DNA of 64,000 bases from Actinomadura rayongensis (lineage in GTDB: Bacteria; Actinomycetota; Actinomycetes; Streptosporangiales; Streptosporangiaceae). A program made the position numbers and the translations under genes. The notes under the pieces are model-generated. The model ran no database searches and was not told where the DNA came from. It saw only the letters and a program-made list of their open reading frames with translations. The stretch is from assembly GCF_009831215.1 (NCBI RefSeq), contig NZ_WUTW01000001.1:248001-312000 (forward strand), read 5' to 3'. This document shows positions 17,605-26,904 of the stretch, piece by piece. Every line of letters starts with the position of its first letter. Positions within the stretch are counted from its first letter, which is position 1.

Positions 17605-18618
17605 ATGCTCATCGCTCAGCGTCCCACCCTCACCGAAGAGCAGGTGGACGAGTACCGGTCCCGGTTCACCATCGAGCCGCTGGAGCCGGGCTTCGGCTAC
17701 ACCATCGGCAACTCGCTGCGGCGCACGCTGCTGTCGTCCATCCCGGGCGCGGCGGTCACCAGCATCCGCATCGAGGGCGTGCTGCACGAGTTCTCGACCG
17801 TCCCGGGGGTCAAGGAGGATGTCACCGACATCATCCTGAACCTCAAGGAGCTGGTCGTCTCGTCCGAGCACGACGAGCCGGTCGTCATGTACCTGCGCAA
17901 GCAGGGTCCCGGCGAGGTCACCGCGGCCGACATCGCGCCGCCCGCGGGCGTCGAGGTGCACAACCCCGACCTGCACATCGCCACGCTGAACAACAAGGCG
18001 AAGCTGGAGATGGAGCTGACCGTCGAGCGCGGTCGCGGCTACGTCTCCTCGGTGCAGAACAAGCAGCCCGGCCAGGAGATCGGCCGCATCCCGATCGACT
18101 CCATCTACTCGCCGGTGCTCAAGGTCGTCTACAAGGTCGAGGCGACGCGCGTCGAGCAGCGCACCGACTTCGACCGCCTGATCCTGGACGTCGAGACCAA
18201 GCAGTCCCTGCTGCCGCGCGACGCCGTCGCGTCCGCCGGCAAGACGCTGGTCGAGCTGTTCGGGCTCGCGCGCGAGCTGAACGTCGAGGCCGAGGGCATC
18301 GACATGGGGCCGTCCCCGACGGACGCCGCGCTCGCCGCCGACCTGGCGCTGCCGATCGAGGAGCTGAACCTCACGGTCCGCTCCTACAACTGCCTGAAGC
18401 GCGAGGGCATCCACTCGGTGGGCGAGCTGGTGGCCCGCAGCGAGCAGGACCTTCTCGATATAAGGAATTTCGGCGCCAAGTCGATCGAAGAGGTCAAGCA
18501 GAAGCTCAACGACATGGGCCTCTCGCTGAAGGACTCGCCGCCCGGGTTCGACCCGTCGGCCGCCGCCGACTCCTACGGCGACGACGACGGCGGGTACGCG
18601 GAGACCGAGCAGTACTGA
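17605..18618 (+). CDS. rpoA: DNA-directed RNA polymerase subunit alpha
   Basis: The alpha subunit assembles RNA polymerase and contacts promoters and activators. The 337-residue product has the N-terminal dimerisation domain ([20 protein letters not shown]), a linker, and the C-terminal domain with [18 protein letters not shown] and [20 protein letters not shown]. The C-terminus is an acidic, Tyr-containing tail. AACAAGGAG precedes the ATG. It is followed by a hairpin and rplQ. Confidence 0.98.
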   Translation: MLIAQRPTLTEEQVDEYRSRFTIEPLEPGFGYTIGNSLRRTLLSSIPGAAVTSIRIEGVLHEFSTVPGVKEDVTDIILNLKELVVSSEHDEPVVMYLRKQGPGEVTAADIAPPAGVEVHNPDLHIATLNNKAKLEMELTVERGRGYVSSVQNKQPGQEIGRIPIDSIYSPVLKVVYKVEATRVEQRTDFDRLILDVETKQSLLPRDAVASAGKTLVELFGLARELNVEAEGIDMGPSPTDAALAADLALPIEELNLTVRSYNCLKREGIHSVGELVARSEQDLLDIRNFGAKSIEEVKQKLNDMGLSLKDSPPGFDPSAAADSYGDDDGGYAETEQY

Positions 18619-18626
18619 GAACGCAC

Positions 18627-18654
18627 ACCCCCGGGGCCGTCCGGTCCCGGGGGT
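18627..18654 (+). terminator. Hairpin between rpoA and rplQ
   Basis: ACCCCCGGG (18627-18635) pairs perfectly with CCCGGGGGT (18646-18654). No T-run follows. It resembles the hairpin between rpsD and rpoA in position and strength. Confidence 0.45.
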
Positions 18655-18701
18655 TCGGCTGACACCGGTACCTGACACGGCCGGTGCAGAAAGGGAACAC
18701 C

Positions 18702-19187
18702 ATGCCTCAGCCCACCAAGGGCGCCCGCCTCGGCGGCGGCGCCGCGCACCAGCGGCTCATCCTCGCCAACCTGGCGACGGCGCTGTTCGAGCACGGCCGC
18801 ATCACCACGACCGAGGCCAAGGCTCGCCGGGTGCGTCCGCTGGCCGAGCGGCTGATCACCAAGGCCAAGAAGGGCGACCTGCACAACCGTCGCCAGGTGG
18901 CCAAGGTCATCCGCGACAAGGGCGTGGTGCACGAGCTGTTCACCGAGATCGCGCCGCGGTTCGAGAACCGTCCGGGCGGCTACACCCGCATCACCAAGAT
19001 CGGGCCGCGCAAGGGCGACAACGCCCCGATGGCCGTGATCGAGCTGGTGCAGGAGCAGCTCGCCGCCGCGACGGCGACGAAGCCCGCCGAGCCCGAGGCC
19101 GTCGAGGAGACCACGCCGGTCACCGCCGAGTCGGAGGCCCCCGAGGCCACCGACGAGGAGGAGGCTCCGAAGGCGGAGCAGAGCTGA
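18702..19187 (+). CDS. rplQ: 50S ribosomal protein L17
   Basis: L17 sits near the exit tunnel. The 161-residue product begins [19 protein letters not shown], the L17 signature, and has [17 protein letters not shown]. After about residue 118 there is an acidic Glu/Ala/Pro/Thr tail typical of actinobacterial L17. ATG 18702 follows AAAGGGAAC; an in-frame start six codons earlier is less likely. Confidence 0.97.
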   Translation: MPQPTKGARLGGGAAHQRLILANLATALFEHGRITTTEAKARRVRPLAERLITKAKKGDLHNRRQVAKVIRDKGVVHELFTEIAPRFENRPGGYTRITKIGPRKGDNAPMAVIELVQEQLAAATATKPAEPEAVEETTPVTAESEAPEATDEEEAPKAEQS

Positions 19188-19200
19188 GCGACGTGACGCC

Positions 19201-19239
19201 GCCAGGCCCGCCGTCCCGATCCGGGGCGGCGGGCCTGGC
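19201..19239 (+). terminator. Strong hairpin after rplQ
   Basis: GCCAGGCCCGCCG (19201-19213) pairs perfectly with CGGCGGGCCTGGC (19227-19239), and the loop can form three further G-C pairs. It starts 13 bases after the rplQ stop and ends 16 bases before truA, so it probably ends or reduces the ribosomal transcript ahead of truA. Confidence 0.65.
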
Positions 19240-19255
19240 CGTTCGAGGGGCTTGT

Positions 19256-20092
19256 ATGGACGACGGGACGCCGGTGCGGCTGCGGCTCGACCTCGGGTAC
19301 GACGGGGCCGGGTTCGCGGGCTGGGCGCGTCAGCCCGCGCAGCGGACGGTCCAGGGCGTCATCGAGGAGGCGCTGGGACGCGCGCTGCGCCTCGATCCGC
19401 CGCCGTCGCTCACGGTCGCGGGACGCACCGACGCGGGCGTCCACGCGCGCGGGCAGGTCGCGCACGTCGACCTGGCCGCGGACCTTTACGCGCGGCTCGG
19501 CGACGCGCTGCCGCGTCGGCTCGCGGGGCTGCTGCCGTCCGACGTGCGGATCTGGCGCGTCGCCCCGGCGCCGGACGGGTTCGACGCGCGGTTCTCCGCC
19601 CTGTCGCGCCGCTACGCCTACCGCGTCTGCGACAACCCGATGGGCGTGGACCCGCTGCGCCGCCACGACGTCCTGTGGCATCAGCGTCCGCTGGACATCG
19701 CCCGCATGGACGAGGCGGCGGCGCTGCTGCGCGGCGAGCACGACTTCGCCGCGTTCTGCCGCCGCCGCGAGGGCGCGACGACGATCCGGGAGCTGCTGCG
19801 GCTGGCGTGGGAGCGGGACGCGTCGGGATATGCGGTCGCGACCGTCGAGGCGGACGCGTTCTGCCACTCGATGGTCCGCGCGCTGGTCGGCGCGCTGCTC
19901 ATGGTCGGGGACGGGCGCCGCGACACCGGCTGGCCCGCGCAGGTGCTCGCGGCGCGCGTCCGGGACTCGGCGGTGAACGTCGCGCCCGCGCACGGACTCA
20001 CGCTGGAGGAGGTCCGCTACCCGGACGCGGCCGGGCTCGCGCTGCGGGCGCGGCAGACCCGCCGGGTCCGGACGCTCGCCGCCGACGCCTGA
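19256..20092 (+). CDS. truA: tRNA pseudouridine synthase A
   Basis: TruA makes pseudouridine at positions 38-40 of tRNA. The 278-residue protein has the catalytic Asp in [17 protein letters not shown] and the [11 protein letters not shown] segment. I start at ATG 19256 with GAGGGG 5 bases upstream; the longer open frame passes through the rplQ terminator hairpin. truA after rplQ is a common arrangement. Confidence 0.95.
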   Translation: MDDGTPVRLRLDLGYDGAGFAGWARQPAQRTVQGVIEEALGRALRLDPPPSLTVAGRTDAGVHARGQVAHVDLAADLYARLGDALPRRLAGLLPSDVRIWRVAPAPDGFDARFSALSRRYAYRVCDNPMGVDPLRRHDVLWHQRPLDIARMDEAAALLRGEHDFAAFCRRREGATTIRELLRLAWERDASGYAVATVEADAFCHSMVRALVGALLMVGDGRRDTGWPAQVLAARVRDSAVNVAPAHGLTLEEVRYPDAAGLALRARQTRRVRTLAADA

Positions 20093-20093
20093 G

Positions 20094-21746
20094 CTAGGCG
20101 CGGGCGACGACCGGCCGGACGGTGTAGTCGATGAACTGCCGCGCCACGGTCTTCAGGTTCGGCCCGCCGGACGCCGGACGCCCCTTCAGGTACTGCGCGT
20201 AGGCGTAGATGACGTACCGTCCGCGGATCGTCGCGGCGGCGTAGCCCCCGGCCCGGTCGATCTGGCCGGACCGTTTGCCCTGCATCCCGCGGAACCACTC
20301 GTAGCGGCTCGGGTCGCCGGCCCGTCCGGTGCGCAGCGCGGCGGCCTTGGACGGCAGGACGGCCACCCCGGCGGTGATCGCCACCGTCTTCGCCCGGTCG
20401 ACGAACGTGACCCGCACGACCGCCCGGCACTTCTCCTTGACGAGCGTCGCGGCCATCGCGCCGCGCGCCGTCAGCGCGCACTCGTGGTTGACGGACGAGC
20501 GGTCGCGGACGTACCCGCGTCCGCCGAGCGTCACGGTCGCCGTGGGGAACACGGCGGTGAGCGCCAGCGGGCCGGGGTCGGTGCGCTCGTTGTCGATCCG
20601 GGACGGCGCGGCGGGCGCGGTCGGGCTCAGCGGCGGCTGGCCGTGGTGCGTGCGCGACGCGGCGGGCGCCGGACGGGTCGGCGTCGGCGCGGCCTTCTTC
20701 GCGTCGTCGCCGCCGGCCAGCGCGTATCCGGCGGCGCCGAGGACGAGCACGGCCGCGACGGCGCCCGCCCCGATCAGCGCGCCACGCCGCCGGGGACCCT
20801 TCGGCCCGGCCGCCATCGGCCCGGCGGGATGGACGGGCGGCCCGTCGTCCGGCTGAAGCCCGGGAAGGGGCAGCCCGCCGGGACCGTCCGGCGCGTCCTG
20901 GCCGGACGGCGGGACCACGGGCTTGGCCGCAGCCGCCGCCAGCGTCACACCGGGCGGATCGGCCGCCCGCAGCGGCCCGGTGCCCTCGCCCGCACGCGGC
21001 GGCCGGTTGAACGGGCTTTCCCCGGTGTCCCGCGCGGGCTGATACGCCCGCAGCGGCCCGGTGCCGGGGGTGCTCAGCGGTCCCGTGCCCTCGGCGGGGC
21101 GCGGCGGTTCGCCGATCTCGCGGGCGGGCTCGTCGGCGTCGCGCGAGGGCTGGCCGGTTCTGGGGATGCTCAGCGGTCCCGTGCCCTCGGCCGGACGCGG
21201 CGGCTCGTCGACGTCACGCGTTGGGCGGCCGGTTCCGGGGGTGCCGAACGGGCCTGTGCTTTCGGCCGAACCTGATGTCGCGTCGGTGTCGCGCGCGGGC
21301 TCTTGGGCGCTCAGCGGGCCGGCGGCCCCGAGCCGGCCCGGGGCTTCGGTCGGGCGGGAGGGCTCGTCGGCGTCCTCGGGCTCTTGGGGGCGCTGAGGGC
21401 CGGTGGCACCGAGCGGGCGAGGCGGTTCGGGGGCGTCCGGCAGGCGTAGGGGGCCGGTGGCCTCGGTCGGGCGGACGGGCTGCTGTGCGGGCAGCGGTTC
21501 GGTGTCGTCGGGCTCGCTCGGCGGTTCGGCGGCCGGGGGGAAGGCGGACGGTTCGGGCTCGTCGGCGGTCGTGTCGTCGGACGCCCACCAGGGCTTGTCG
21601 AGCTTGAACGTCGGGGCGCTCCGGGCCGGGTCGGCGGGGGGAGCCGCGCCGAAGCTCGGCGGCGCCGACGGCCCGGCGCCGTCCGCCGGTTCCTTGGCCG
21701 GGACGTCGGGCCGGGCGGGGTTCCGTCCGTCGTCAGATCCAGACAT
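20094..21746 (-). CDS. Single-TM surface protein with long Pro-rich cytoplasmic region (paralog 1)
   Basis: The 550-residue product has about 360 Pro/Glu/Ala-rich residues with repeated RPAEGTGPLS-like units, one membrane helix (GALIGAGAVAAVLVLGAAGYALAGG region, described by its hydrophobicity), and a C-terminal outer domain with two Cys residues. The outer domain resembles that of the next gene upstream: both have L-T/A-L-x-x-VF, a glycine-rich strand, Cys, A-x-x-x-L, Cys, then a TF or TFV strand. Function is unknown. ATG 21746 is used; a TACCCT 8 bases upstream suggests a near-leaderless start. It follows its paralog by 24 bp. Confidence 0.75.
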   Translation of the reverse strand: MSGSDDGRNPARPDVPAKEPADGAGPSAPPSFGAAPPADPARSAPTFKLDKPWWASDDTTADEPEPSAFPPAAEPPSEPDDTEPLPAQQPVRPTEATGPLRLPDAPEPPRPLGATGPQRPQEPEDADEPSRPTEAPGRLGAAGPLSAQEPARDTDATSGSAESTGPFGTPGTGRPTRDVDEPPRPAEGTGPLSIPRTGQPSRDADEPAREIGEPPRPAEGTGPLSTPGTGPLRAYQPARDTGESPFNRPPRAGEGTGPLRAADPPGVTLAAAAAKPVVPPSGQDAPDGPGGLPLPGLQPDDGPPVHPAGPMAAGPKGPRRRGALIGAGAVAAVLVLGAAGYALAGGDDAKKAAPTPTRPAPAASRTHHGQPPLSPTAPAAPSRIDNERTDPGPLALTAVFPTATVTLGGRGYVRDRSSVNHECALTARGAMAATLVKEKCRAVVRVTFVDRAKTVAITAGVAVLPSKAAALRTGRAGDPSRYEWFRGMQGKRSGQIDRAGGYAAATIRGRYVIYAYAQYLKGRPASGGPNLKTVARQFIDYTVRPVVARA

Positions 21747-21770
21747 GGCCAGCAAGGGTATTCATAACGC

Positions 21771-22913
21771 TCAGTTCCTGAAGGGTCTGCCTTCGGTCTC
21801 CCGGTAGGCGAGGGCGAAGCCGAGGTTACTGCCCTTGATGACCTGCTGGCCGAACGTCGTGACGACTTTGTTGTACGTTGTGGGGATTTTCTTCCCGTCG
21901 GGCCGCTGCACCCAGGTCAGCACCAGGTAGTGGCCCTTGACCTGCGCGCTTCCGAGCGCCTCGCCCTTGCCGATCTTGGCGGTCGGGCCCGCGCCGGGCA
22001 GCGCCACCAGGTGCGCGGCCTTCACGGCGGACGCCCGCTCGGCGTACCTGGCGGCCTTCTCGGTGCGCAGGTTGAGGATGCCGACGGTGCCGATGAGCTT
22101 GCCGTCCTTGCGGGTGAACGTCGCGCGGAGCGCCTGCGAGCACCCCGCCTTCTTCAGCGCGGCGGCGAACGCGGGGCCGCCGACGGCCGTGGCGCACTTG
22201 CCCGCGGTCCAGGCGGTCCGGGTGTACTTCTGGCCGCCCGCGGTGAACGTCCGCTTGGCGAAGACCTCGCGCAGCGTCAGCGGCTTGGGGTCGGTGGCGC
22301 GACTGCGGAGCTTGACCGGGTCCAGCGGCGGGACGGGCGGCGTGACCTTCACCCGGCGGGTCGGCGCGGCCTGCGGCGACTTCTCGACGGTGGGCTTCTT
22401 GTCGTCCTTCAGCAGCGACGACCCGAAGTAGCCGACCCCGACGAGCACCAGGCACGCGGCGGCCGACGCGCCGACGACCAGCGGCGTCCGGCCCTTCCCG
22501 CCGCCGCTCGGCGGCGCGGGGCGGACGGGCTCGTCCGACGGGTGACCGAACGCGCCCTGCCCGTACGGCTGGGATTCGTACGGCTGGTACGGCTGCTCGT
22601 ACGACGGCGGCTGCGGAGCCTCCGGCACGCCCCCGGCGAACCCGCCGGACGGCGCCGTGAACGTCCGCGTGGCCTGCCCCGCGACGGGGGTGCCGAGGTC
22701 GTCGGCGACGGGCGGCGCGCCCAGCGGGGGCGTGCCGCCGCCGTCCCACGGCGCGCCCTGCGCGGGGGACTGCTGCGGACGCCACGGCTCGTCGCCGGCG
22801 CCGAAGAAGGGGGCCTGCTCCGGCCCGTGCGGACCGGACTCGTGCGCCCCCGCGGGCGTCCCGCGGTCCGTCGTCCGGCCGCCGGGAACGCCGTGATCAC
22901 CCGGGTAACCCAT
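21771..22913 (-). CDS. Single-TM surface protein (paralog 2)
   Basis: The 380-residue product has about 150 residues rich in Pro, Gly, Gln and Tyr (YQPYESQPYGQ), one membrane helix (LVVGASAAACLVLVGVGYF), and an outer domain with two Cys residues (GKCATAV and AGCSQAL). The outer domain shares its Cys spacing and strand order with the 550-residue protein next to it, so the two are tandem paralogs. The ATG at 22913 is preceded by TAGGGT and 7 bases, fitting a leaderless transcript that would carry both paralogs. I do not recognise a named family. Confidence 0.78.
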   Translation of the reverse strand: MGYPGDHGVPGGRTTDRGTPAGAHESGPHGPEQAPFFGAGDEPWRPQQSPAQGAPWDGGGTPPLGAPPVADDLGTPVAGQATRTFTAPSGGFAGGVPEAPQPPSYEQPYQPYESQPYGQGAFGHPSDEPVRPAPPSGGGKGRTPLVVGASAAACLVLVGVGYFGSSLLKDDKKPTVEKSPQAAPTRRVKVTPPVPPLDPVKLRSRATDPKPLTLREVFAKRTFTAGGQKYTRTAWTAGKCATAVGGPAFAAALKKAGCSQALRATFTRKDGKLIGTVGILNLRTEKAARYAERASAVKAAHLVALPGAGPTAKIGKGEALGSAQVKGHYLVLTWVQRPDGKKIPTTYNKVVTTFGQQVIKGSNLGFALAYRETEGRPFRN

Positions 22914-22920
22914 GCCGGTG

Positions 22921-22926
22921 ACCCTA
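22921..22926 (-). promoter_or_regulatory. -10 box for leaderless start of surface-protein pair
   Basis: On the minus strand TAGGGT lies 7 bases before the ATG at 22913, and there is no Shine-Dalgarno sequence in between. The -35 region is weak. Confidence 0.45.
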
Positions 22927-22982
22927 CTCGACGTGCGCCGTCACCCGGGGGCGAACGCCGGGGACATGACCTTTGCCACCCG

Positions 22983-23654
22983 TCATGACCAGCCGAAATC
23001 CTGCGTCCACCACGGCCCGCCCGGCCCGGGGGCGAAGCCGACGCCGATCGCGCGGAGCCCGCAGTTGACGATGTTCGCGCGGTGTCCGGGGCTCCCCATC
23101 CAGCCCCGCACGACGGCCTCGGCCGTGGCGTACCCGCGGGCGATGTTCTCCGCGCCCGGCGCGCCGTAACCGGCCTCGCGCATCCGGTCCCACGGCGAGT
23201 CGCCGTTGCGGGACGCGTGGTCGAAGTAGTTGTTCGCGGCCATCTCGGCGGAATGCGCGCGGGCGGCCTTCCTGAGGTGCGGGTCCGGGCGCAGCGCCTG
23301 GCAGCCGACCTTGGCCCGTTCCCGGTTCGTCAGCGTGACCACGAGCGCTTCGACCGATCGGGCGTTGGGCGCGGCGGGACGCGTCGGGGCGCCGCCCGGA
23401 CGGGCCGCGCGCGAGGGGGAGGCCGACGCCGACGGCCGCAGCCGCTTCAGCGGGGGAGCGTTCTCGCCGAGGTCGCGGCGCGCGGTGCGGGACGGCGCCG
23501 GACGGGCCGTGTCGGGCGCGGCGGGGGTCTCCGGCTGCCGGGACGCCACGGCCGCCACGGGGGTCGGGCGGGGCGAGGGCGCGAGCACGACGCGGTCGAG
23601 CGCGACGCCGGCGGCGAGCGCCAGGCCCGCGCTGGTGACGGACGCGGCGATCAC
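22983..23654 (-). CDS. Secreted CAP-domain protein
   Basis: The 223-residue product has an N-terminal hydrophobic segment (signal peptide or anchor), about 75 residues rich in Pro/Ala/Arg, and a CAP (SCP/YkwD-like) domain: [62 protein letters not shown] and WWTQDFG. The conserved His and Glu residues of the CAP cavity are present. Bacterial CAP proteins are secreted and mostly uncharacterised. The first start in the frame is GTG 23654, without a clear ribosome-binding site. It lies 69 bp upstream of the surface-protein pair on the same strand. Confidence 0.88.
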   Translation of the reverse strand: MIAASVTSAGLALAAGVALDRVVLAPSPRPTPVAAVASRQPETPAAPDTARPAPSRTARRDLGENAPPLKRLRPSASASPSRAARPGGAPTRPAAPNARSVEALVVTLTNRERAKVGCQALRPDPHLRKAARAHSAEMAANNYFDHASRNGDSPWDRMREAGYGAPGAENIARGYATAEAVVRGWMGSPGHRANIVNCGLRAIGVGFAPGPGGPWWTQDFGWS

Positions 23655-24076
23655 TCCGGTCCGGGGGCGGGAGGAGGTCAGCGGAGGCTCCCGGGGGGCG
23701 GGCCGGGCGGAGCGCCGCGGCAGCCGAGGGTTCGGCGGGACTCTACCGCGAAGTTCGGAGGAAAGTCAGGTGTTTTGTCGGGGAAGTCCGTTCTTGCACG
23801 GCGGCCGTGCGTTTTGACGCTCTCCGGCGCCCCCGATACCCTGGGAGGCCGTGGTATGTGTCGACGCCTGTCCGCAGGACCGGTGAAGAAGCGCGGCCGG
23901 TGCCGGTACACCGCATGATCCTCAGCACTCCGGCGTCCGGCCTCGCGCGCGCCTCGCCGGGTTTCCGCAACCGGTCGGCCTGGCGGGCACTGCCGCCGCA
24001 AGGCGTTCACCCGTCACGCGAAGGGGTGGGCGGAGGATCGAAGGCAAGCCGACAAACGAAACGAAGGTCTACGACC
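23655..24076. other. Divergent region with rplM promoter and long leader
   Basis: About 420 bases without a gene. The left part should hold the promoter of the CAP gene. The middle holds a good rplM promoter at 23814-23842. The remaining 228 bases would be an rplM leader; they contain several short G/C-rich inverted repeats and an open frame in phase with rplM that has no plausible homologous content. Confidence 0.6.
23814..23842 (+). promoter_or_regulatory. rplM-rpsI promoter (TTGACG-17-TACCCT)
   Basis: TTGACG (23814-23819) and TACCCT (23837-23842) are exactly 17 bases apart, close to the actinobacterial housekeeping consensus. Transcription would start near 23849, giving a leader of about 228 bases before the rplM GTG. 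Confidence 0.7.
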
Positions 24077-24529
24077 GTGCGCACGTACACCCCTAAGCCC
24101 GCCGACGTGCAGCGTCAGTGGCACGTCATCGACGCCACCGACGTCGTCCTCGGGCGGCTCGCGAGCCAGGCCGCGCAGCTCCTGCGGGGCAAGCACAAGC
24201 CGATCTACGCGCCGCACCTGGACACCGGCGACTTCGTCGTCATCATCAACGCCGACAAGGTGGCGCTGTCGGGGAACAAGCGCGAGCAGAAGCGCGCCTA
24301 CCGCCACTCGGGCTACCCGGGCGGCCTGCGGTCCATCTCCTACGGCGACCTGCTGGACAAGGACCCGCGCAAGGCCGTCGAAAAGGCGATCAAGGGAATG
24401 CTGCCGAAGAACACGCTCGGCCGCCAGATGTTCCGCAAGGTGAAGGTCTACGCCGGCCCGGAGCACCCGCACCAGGCCCAGCAGCCCGTTCCCTTCGAGA
24501 TCTCGCAGGTCAAGCAGATCGCCCACTAG
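24077..24529 (+). CDS. rplM: 50S ribosomal protein L13
   Basis: L13 is an early 23S rRNA-binding protein. The 150-residue product starts at GTG 24077 as [19 protein letters not shown], the usual actinobacterial start, with the [17 protein letters not shown] and [14 protein letters not shown] motifs. The frame is open far upstream, but that part lies in the predicted leader. It forms a two-gene operon with rpsI. Confidence 0.97.
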   Translation: MRTYTPKPADVQRQWHVIDATDVVLGRLASQAAQLLRGKHKPIYAPHLDTGDFVVIINADKVALSGNKREQKRAYRHSGYPGGLRSISYGDLLDKDPRKAVEKAIKGMLPKNTLGRQMFRKVKVYAGPEHPHQAQQPVPFEISQVKQIAH

Positions 24530-24617
24530 CAGTCCGAGCACAACAGAAAAAGCGGCCGCCGGGGCACCCGAACACGGGTCCGCCGCCCCGGCCAGAAGAC
24601 CAGTAACAGGAGAGCAC

Positions 24618-25133
24618 GTGACCGAGCAGTCCGGCATCGAAACGCCCGAGGGCGCCGACCTCGACAGCTACGAGGAAGCCCCCTCGGAGTACACCACCGA
24701 GACCCCCGAGACCGGCGACTCCGGCCTCCTCGGCCAGCCCGTCGCGACCGGCCCCGCCGCCGGCACGGGCCGCCGCAAGCAGGCCATCGCCCGCGTCCGG
24801 ATCGTGCCGGGCACCGGCAAGTGGACCATCAACGGCCGCACGCTGGACCAGTACTTCCCGAACAAGGTCCACCAGCAGATCGTGAACGAGCCGTTCGTCC
24901 TGCTCGGCCTCGAGGACCAGTTCGACGTCCTCGTCCGCGTCTCCGGCGGCGGCACCACCGGCCAGGCCGGCGCGCTGCGCCTCGGCATCTCGCGCGCGCT
25001 GCAGTTCTCGAACATCGACTACCGCCCGGCGCTGAAGAAGGCCGGCTTCCTCACCCGGGACGCGCGCGTTCCCGAGCGGAAGAAGGCCGGTCTCAAGAAG
25101 GCCCGCAAGGCTCCCCAGTACAGCAAGCGCTAA
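24618..25133 (+). CDS. rpsI: 30S ribosomal protein S9
   Basis: S9 reaches into the P site with its basic C-terminal tail. The 171-residue product has an acidic N-terminal extension of about 48 residues, as in other actinobacteria, then [17 protein letters not shown], and ends with [13 protein letters not shown] lies 7 bases before the GTG. An 18-bp terminator hairpin follows. Confidence 0.97.
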   Translation: MTEQSGIETPEGADLDSYEEAPSEYTTETPETGDSGLLGQPVATGPAAGTGRRKQAIARVRIVPGTGKWTINGRTLDQYFPNKVHQQIVNEPFVLLGLEDQFDVLVRVSGGGTTGQAGALRLGISRALQFSNIDYRPALKKAGFLTRDARVPERKKAGLKKARKAPQYSKR

Positions 25134-25161
25134 CCACTACCCTTGCGCAGTGGATTCGATC

Positions 25162-25208
25162 GCGCGGGGCTGCCGGAGTACGACTCCGGCGGCCCCGCGC
25201 GGTCTTTT
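25162..25208 (+). terminator. Intrinsic terminator after rpsI
   Basis: An 18-bp stem (25162-25179 with 25183-25200, one T-G pair) with a 3-base loop is followed by GGTCTTTT. This is the clearest rho-independent terminator of the rplM-rpsI operon. It ends only 22 bases before glmM, so glmM needs readthrough or a promoter inside this short stretch. Confidence 0.85.
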
Positions 25209-25229
25209 CGTCTCACCGGGAGTTGAATC

Positions 25230-26573
25230 GTGGGTCGTCTGTTCGGGACCGATGGCGTACGCGGGCTGGCCAACCGCGACCTGACCGCCCCGCTGGCCAT
25301 GAACCTGTCCGTCGCGGCGGCGCGGGTCCTGGCGGAGGCGGGCGCGTTCGAGGGGCACCGGCCGACCGCCGTGGTGGGGCGCGACCCCCGCGCGTCCGGC
25401 GAGTTCCTGGAGGCGGCCGTCGTCGCCGGGCTCGCGTCCGCCGGGGTGGACGTGCTGCGGCTCGGCGTCCTGCCGACGCCCGCCGTCGCCTACCTCACGA
25501 GCGCGCTGGACGCCGACCTCGGCGTCATGCTGTCGGCCTCGCACAATCCGGCGCCCGACAACGGCATCAAGTTCTTCGACCGCAGCGGCTACAAGCTCGC
25601 CGACGAGATGGAGGACCGCGTCGAGGCCGTCCTGGACCAGGCGTGGGAGCCGCCGACCGGGGCCGGTGTCGGACGCGTCCGGGACGCGCATGGAGCGGTC
25701 GAACAATACGTCGCCCACCTGATCTCGACCGTGCCGGTGTCGCTGCGCGGGCTGCGCGTCGTCGTGGACTGCGCGCACGGCGCCGCGTCGGAGGTCGCGC
25801 CCGAGGCGCTGCGCCGCGCGGGCGCCGACGTCATCACGATCGGCACCGCCCCCGACGGCCTCAACATCAACGAGGGCTGCGGCTCCACGCACCTGGAGGC
25901 GCTGCGGGCGGCCGTCCTCGCGCACGGCGCGGACGCGGGCATCGCGCACGACGGCGACGCCGACCGCTGCCTGGCCGTGACCGCGTCCGGCGAGGAGGTG
26001 GACGGCGACCAGATCATGGCCGTCCTCGCGCTGGAGCTGCGCGACGCCGGACGGCTCAAGTCCGACACGGTCGTCGCGACCGTCATGTCGAACCTCGGGT
26101 TCAAGAACGCGATGCGCGAGGCGGGCATCGCGGTCGTGGAGACGGCCGTCGGCGACCGGTACGTCTTGGAGGCCATGAAGGACGGCGGGTTCGGGTTCGG
26201 CGGCGAGCAGTCCGGCCACGTGATCATGCTGGACCACGCGACGACCGGCGACGGCGTCCTCACCGGGCTGCACCTGCTGTCGGCGGTGGCGCGGCGCGGG
26301 CGTCCGCTGGACGAGCTGGTCAAGGTCATGACGCGGCTGCCGCAGGTGCTCGTCAACGTGCGGGACGTCGACAAGGCGCGGGCCAAGACGTCCCCGGAAC
26401 TGGCCGCCGCCGTGGGCGCGGCCGAGACCGAGCTGGCCGGCGGCGGGCGCGTGCTCATCCGGCCGAGCGGCACCGAGCCGATGGTGCGGGTGATGGTCGA
26501 GGCGCCGTCGCAGGACCAGGCGCGCGACGTCGCCGAGCGGCTGGCCGGAGAGGTCCGGGCCGCGCTCGGCTGA
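25230..26573 (+). CDS. glmM: Phosphoglucosamine mutase
   Basis: GlmM converts glucosamine-6-phosphate to glucosamine-1-phosphate on the way to UDP-GlcNAc. The 447-residue protein starts [12 protein letters not shown], and has the active Ser in LSASHNP (Ser 104), the metal loop HDGDADR, the sugar-binding loop GGEQSGH and the phosphate loop RPSGTEP. The start is GTG 25230 with GGGAG 9 bases upstream. It works with glmS, 4.8 kb downstream. Confidence 0.97.
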   Translation: MGRLFGTDGVRGLANRDLTAPLAMNLSVAAARVLAEAGAFEGHRPTAVVGRDPRASGEFLEAAVVAGLASAGVDVLRLGVLPTPAVAYLTSALDADLGVMLSASHNPAPDNGIKFFDRSGYKLADEMEDRVEAVLDQAWEPPTGAGVGRVRDAHGAVEQYVAHLISTVPVSLRGLRVVVDCAHGAASEVAPEALRRAGADVITIGTAPDGLNINEGCGSTHLEALRAAVLAHGADAGIAHDGDADRCLAVTASGEEVDGDQIMAVLALELRDAGRLKSDTVVATVMSNLGFKNAMREAGIAVVETAVGDRYVLEAMKDGGFGFGGEQSGHVIMLDHATTGDGVLTGLHLLSAVARRGRPLDELVKVMTRLPQVLVNVRDVDKARAKTSPELAAAVGAAETELAGGGRVLIRPSGTEPMVRVMVEAPSQDQARDVAERLAGEVRAALG

Positions 26574-26584
26574 CGGCCGCCGCG

Positions 26585-26884
26585 TCAGCGTTCGGTGATC
26601 TCCAGTTTGCCGATGCGCAGGTGCTCGATCTCGACGGTGCCGGCCTCCAGCGCGCCGACCACGGCGCGCCGGACGGTCAGCCGCCCGATCGCGACCGCGC
26701 CGAACGCGACCGCGCCGAGCACCAGCGAGCCGATCGCGAGGGAGCCGAGGCCGGTGCCGACGCGCAGCGCCACCCCGGTCGCGGTCGCGCCGGTCACCTC
26801 GGCGCCCGTGGCGCGCGCGCCGACGGCCCGCTCCGTGCGGACCGCCGGCCGCTCCTCGTCCTGACCTTCCGCGTTCTCGCTCAT
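26585..26884 (-). CDS. Small pentad-repeat protein
   Basis: The 99-residue product has a charged 25-residue N-terminus and then a run of five-residue units from residue 27 to 96. From residue 47 ten units follow in strict register, mostly with Gly first and hydrophobic residues at third and fifth positions (GSLAI, GSLVL, GAVAF, GAVAI and so on). This periodicity suggests a right-handed beta-helix like pentapeptide-repeat proteins, though the A-D/N-L-x-x consensus is not matched. The ATG at 26884 follows GGTGGAGG; the longer open frame upstream overlaps the HNH gene. Function unknown. Confidence 0.7.
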   Translation of the reverse strand: MSENAEGQDEERPAVRTERAVGARATGAEVTGATATGVALRVGTGLGSLAIGSLVLGAVAFGAVAIGRLTVRRAVVGALEAGTVEIEHLRIGKLEITER

Positions 26885-26904
26885 GACCTCCACCCTAGTG
26901 AGGG

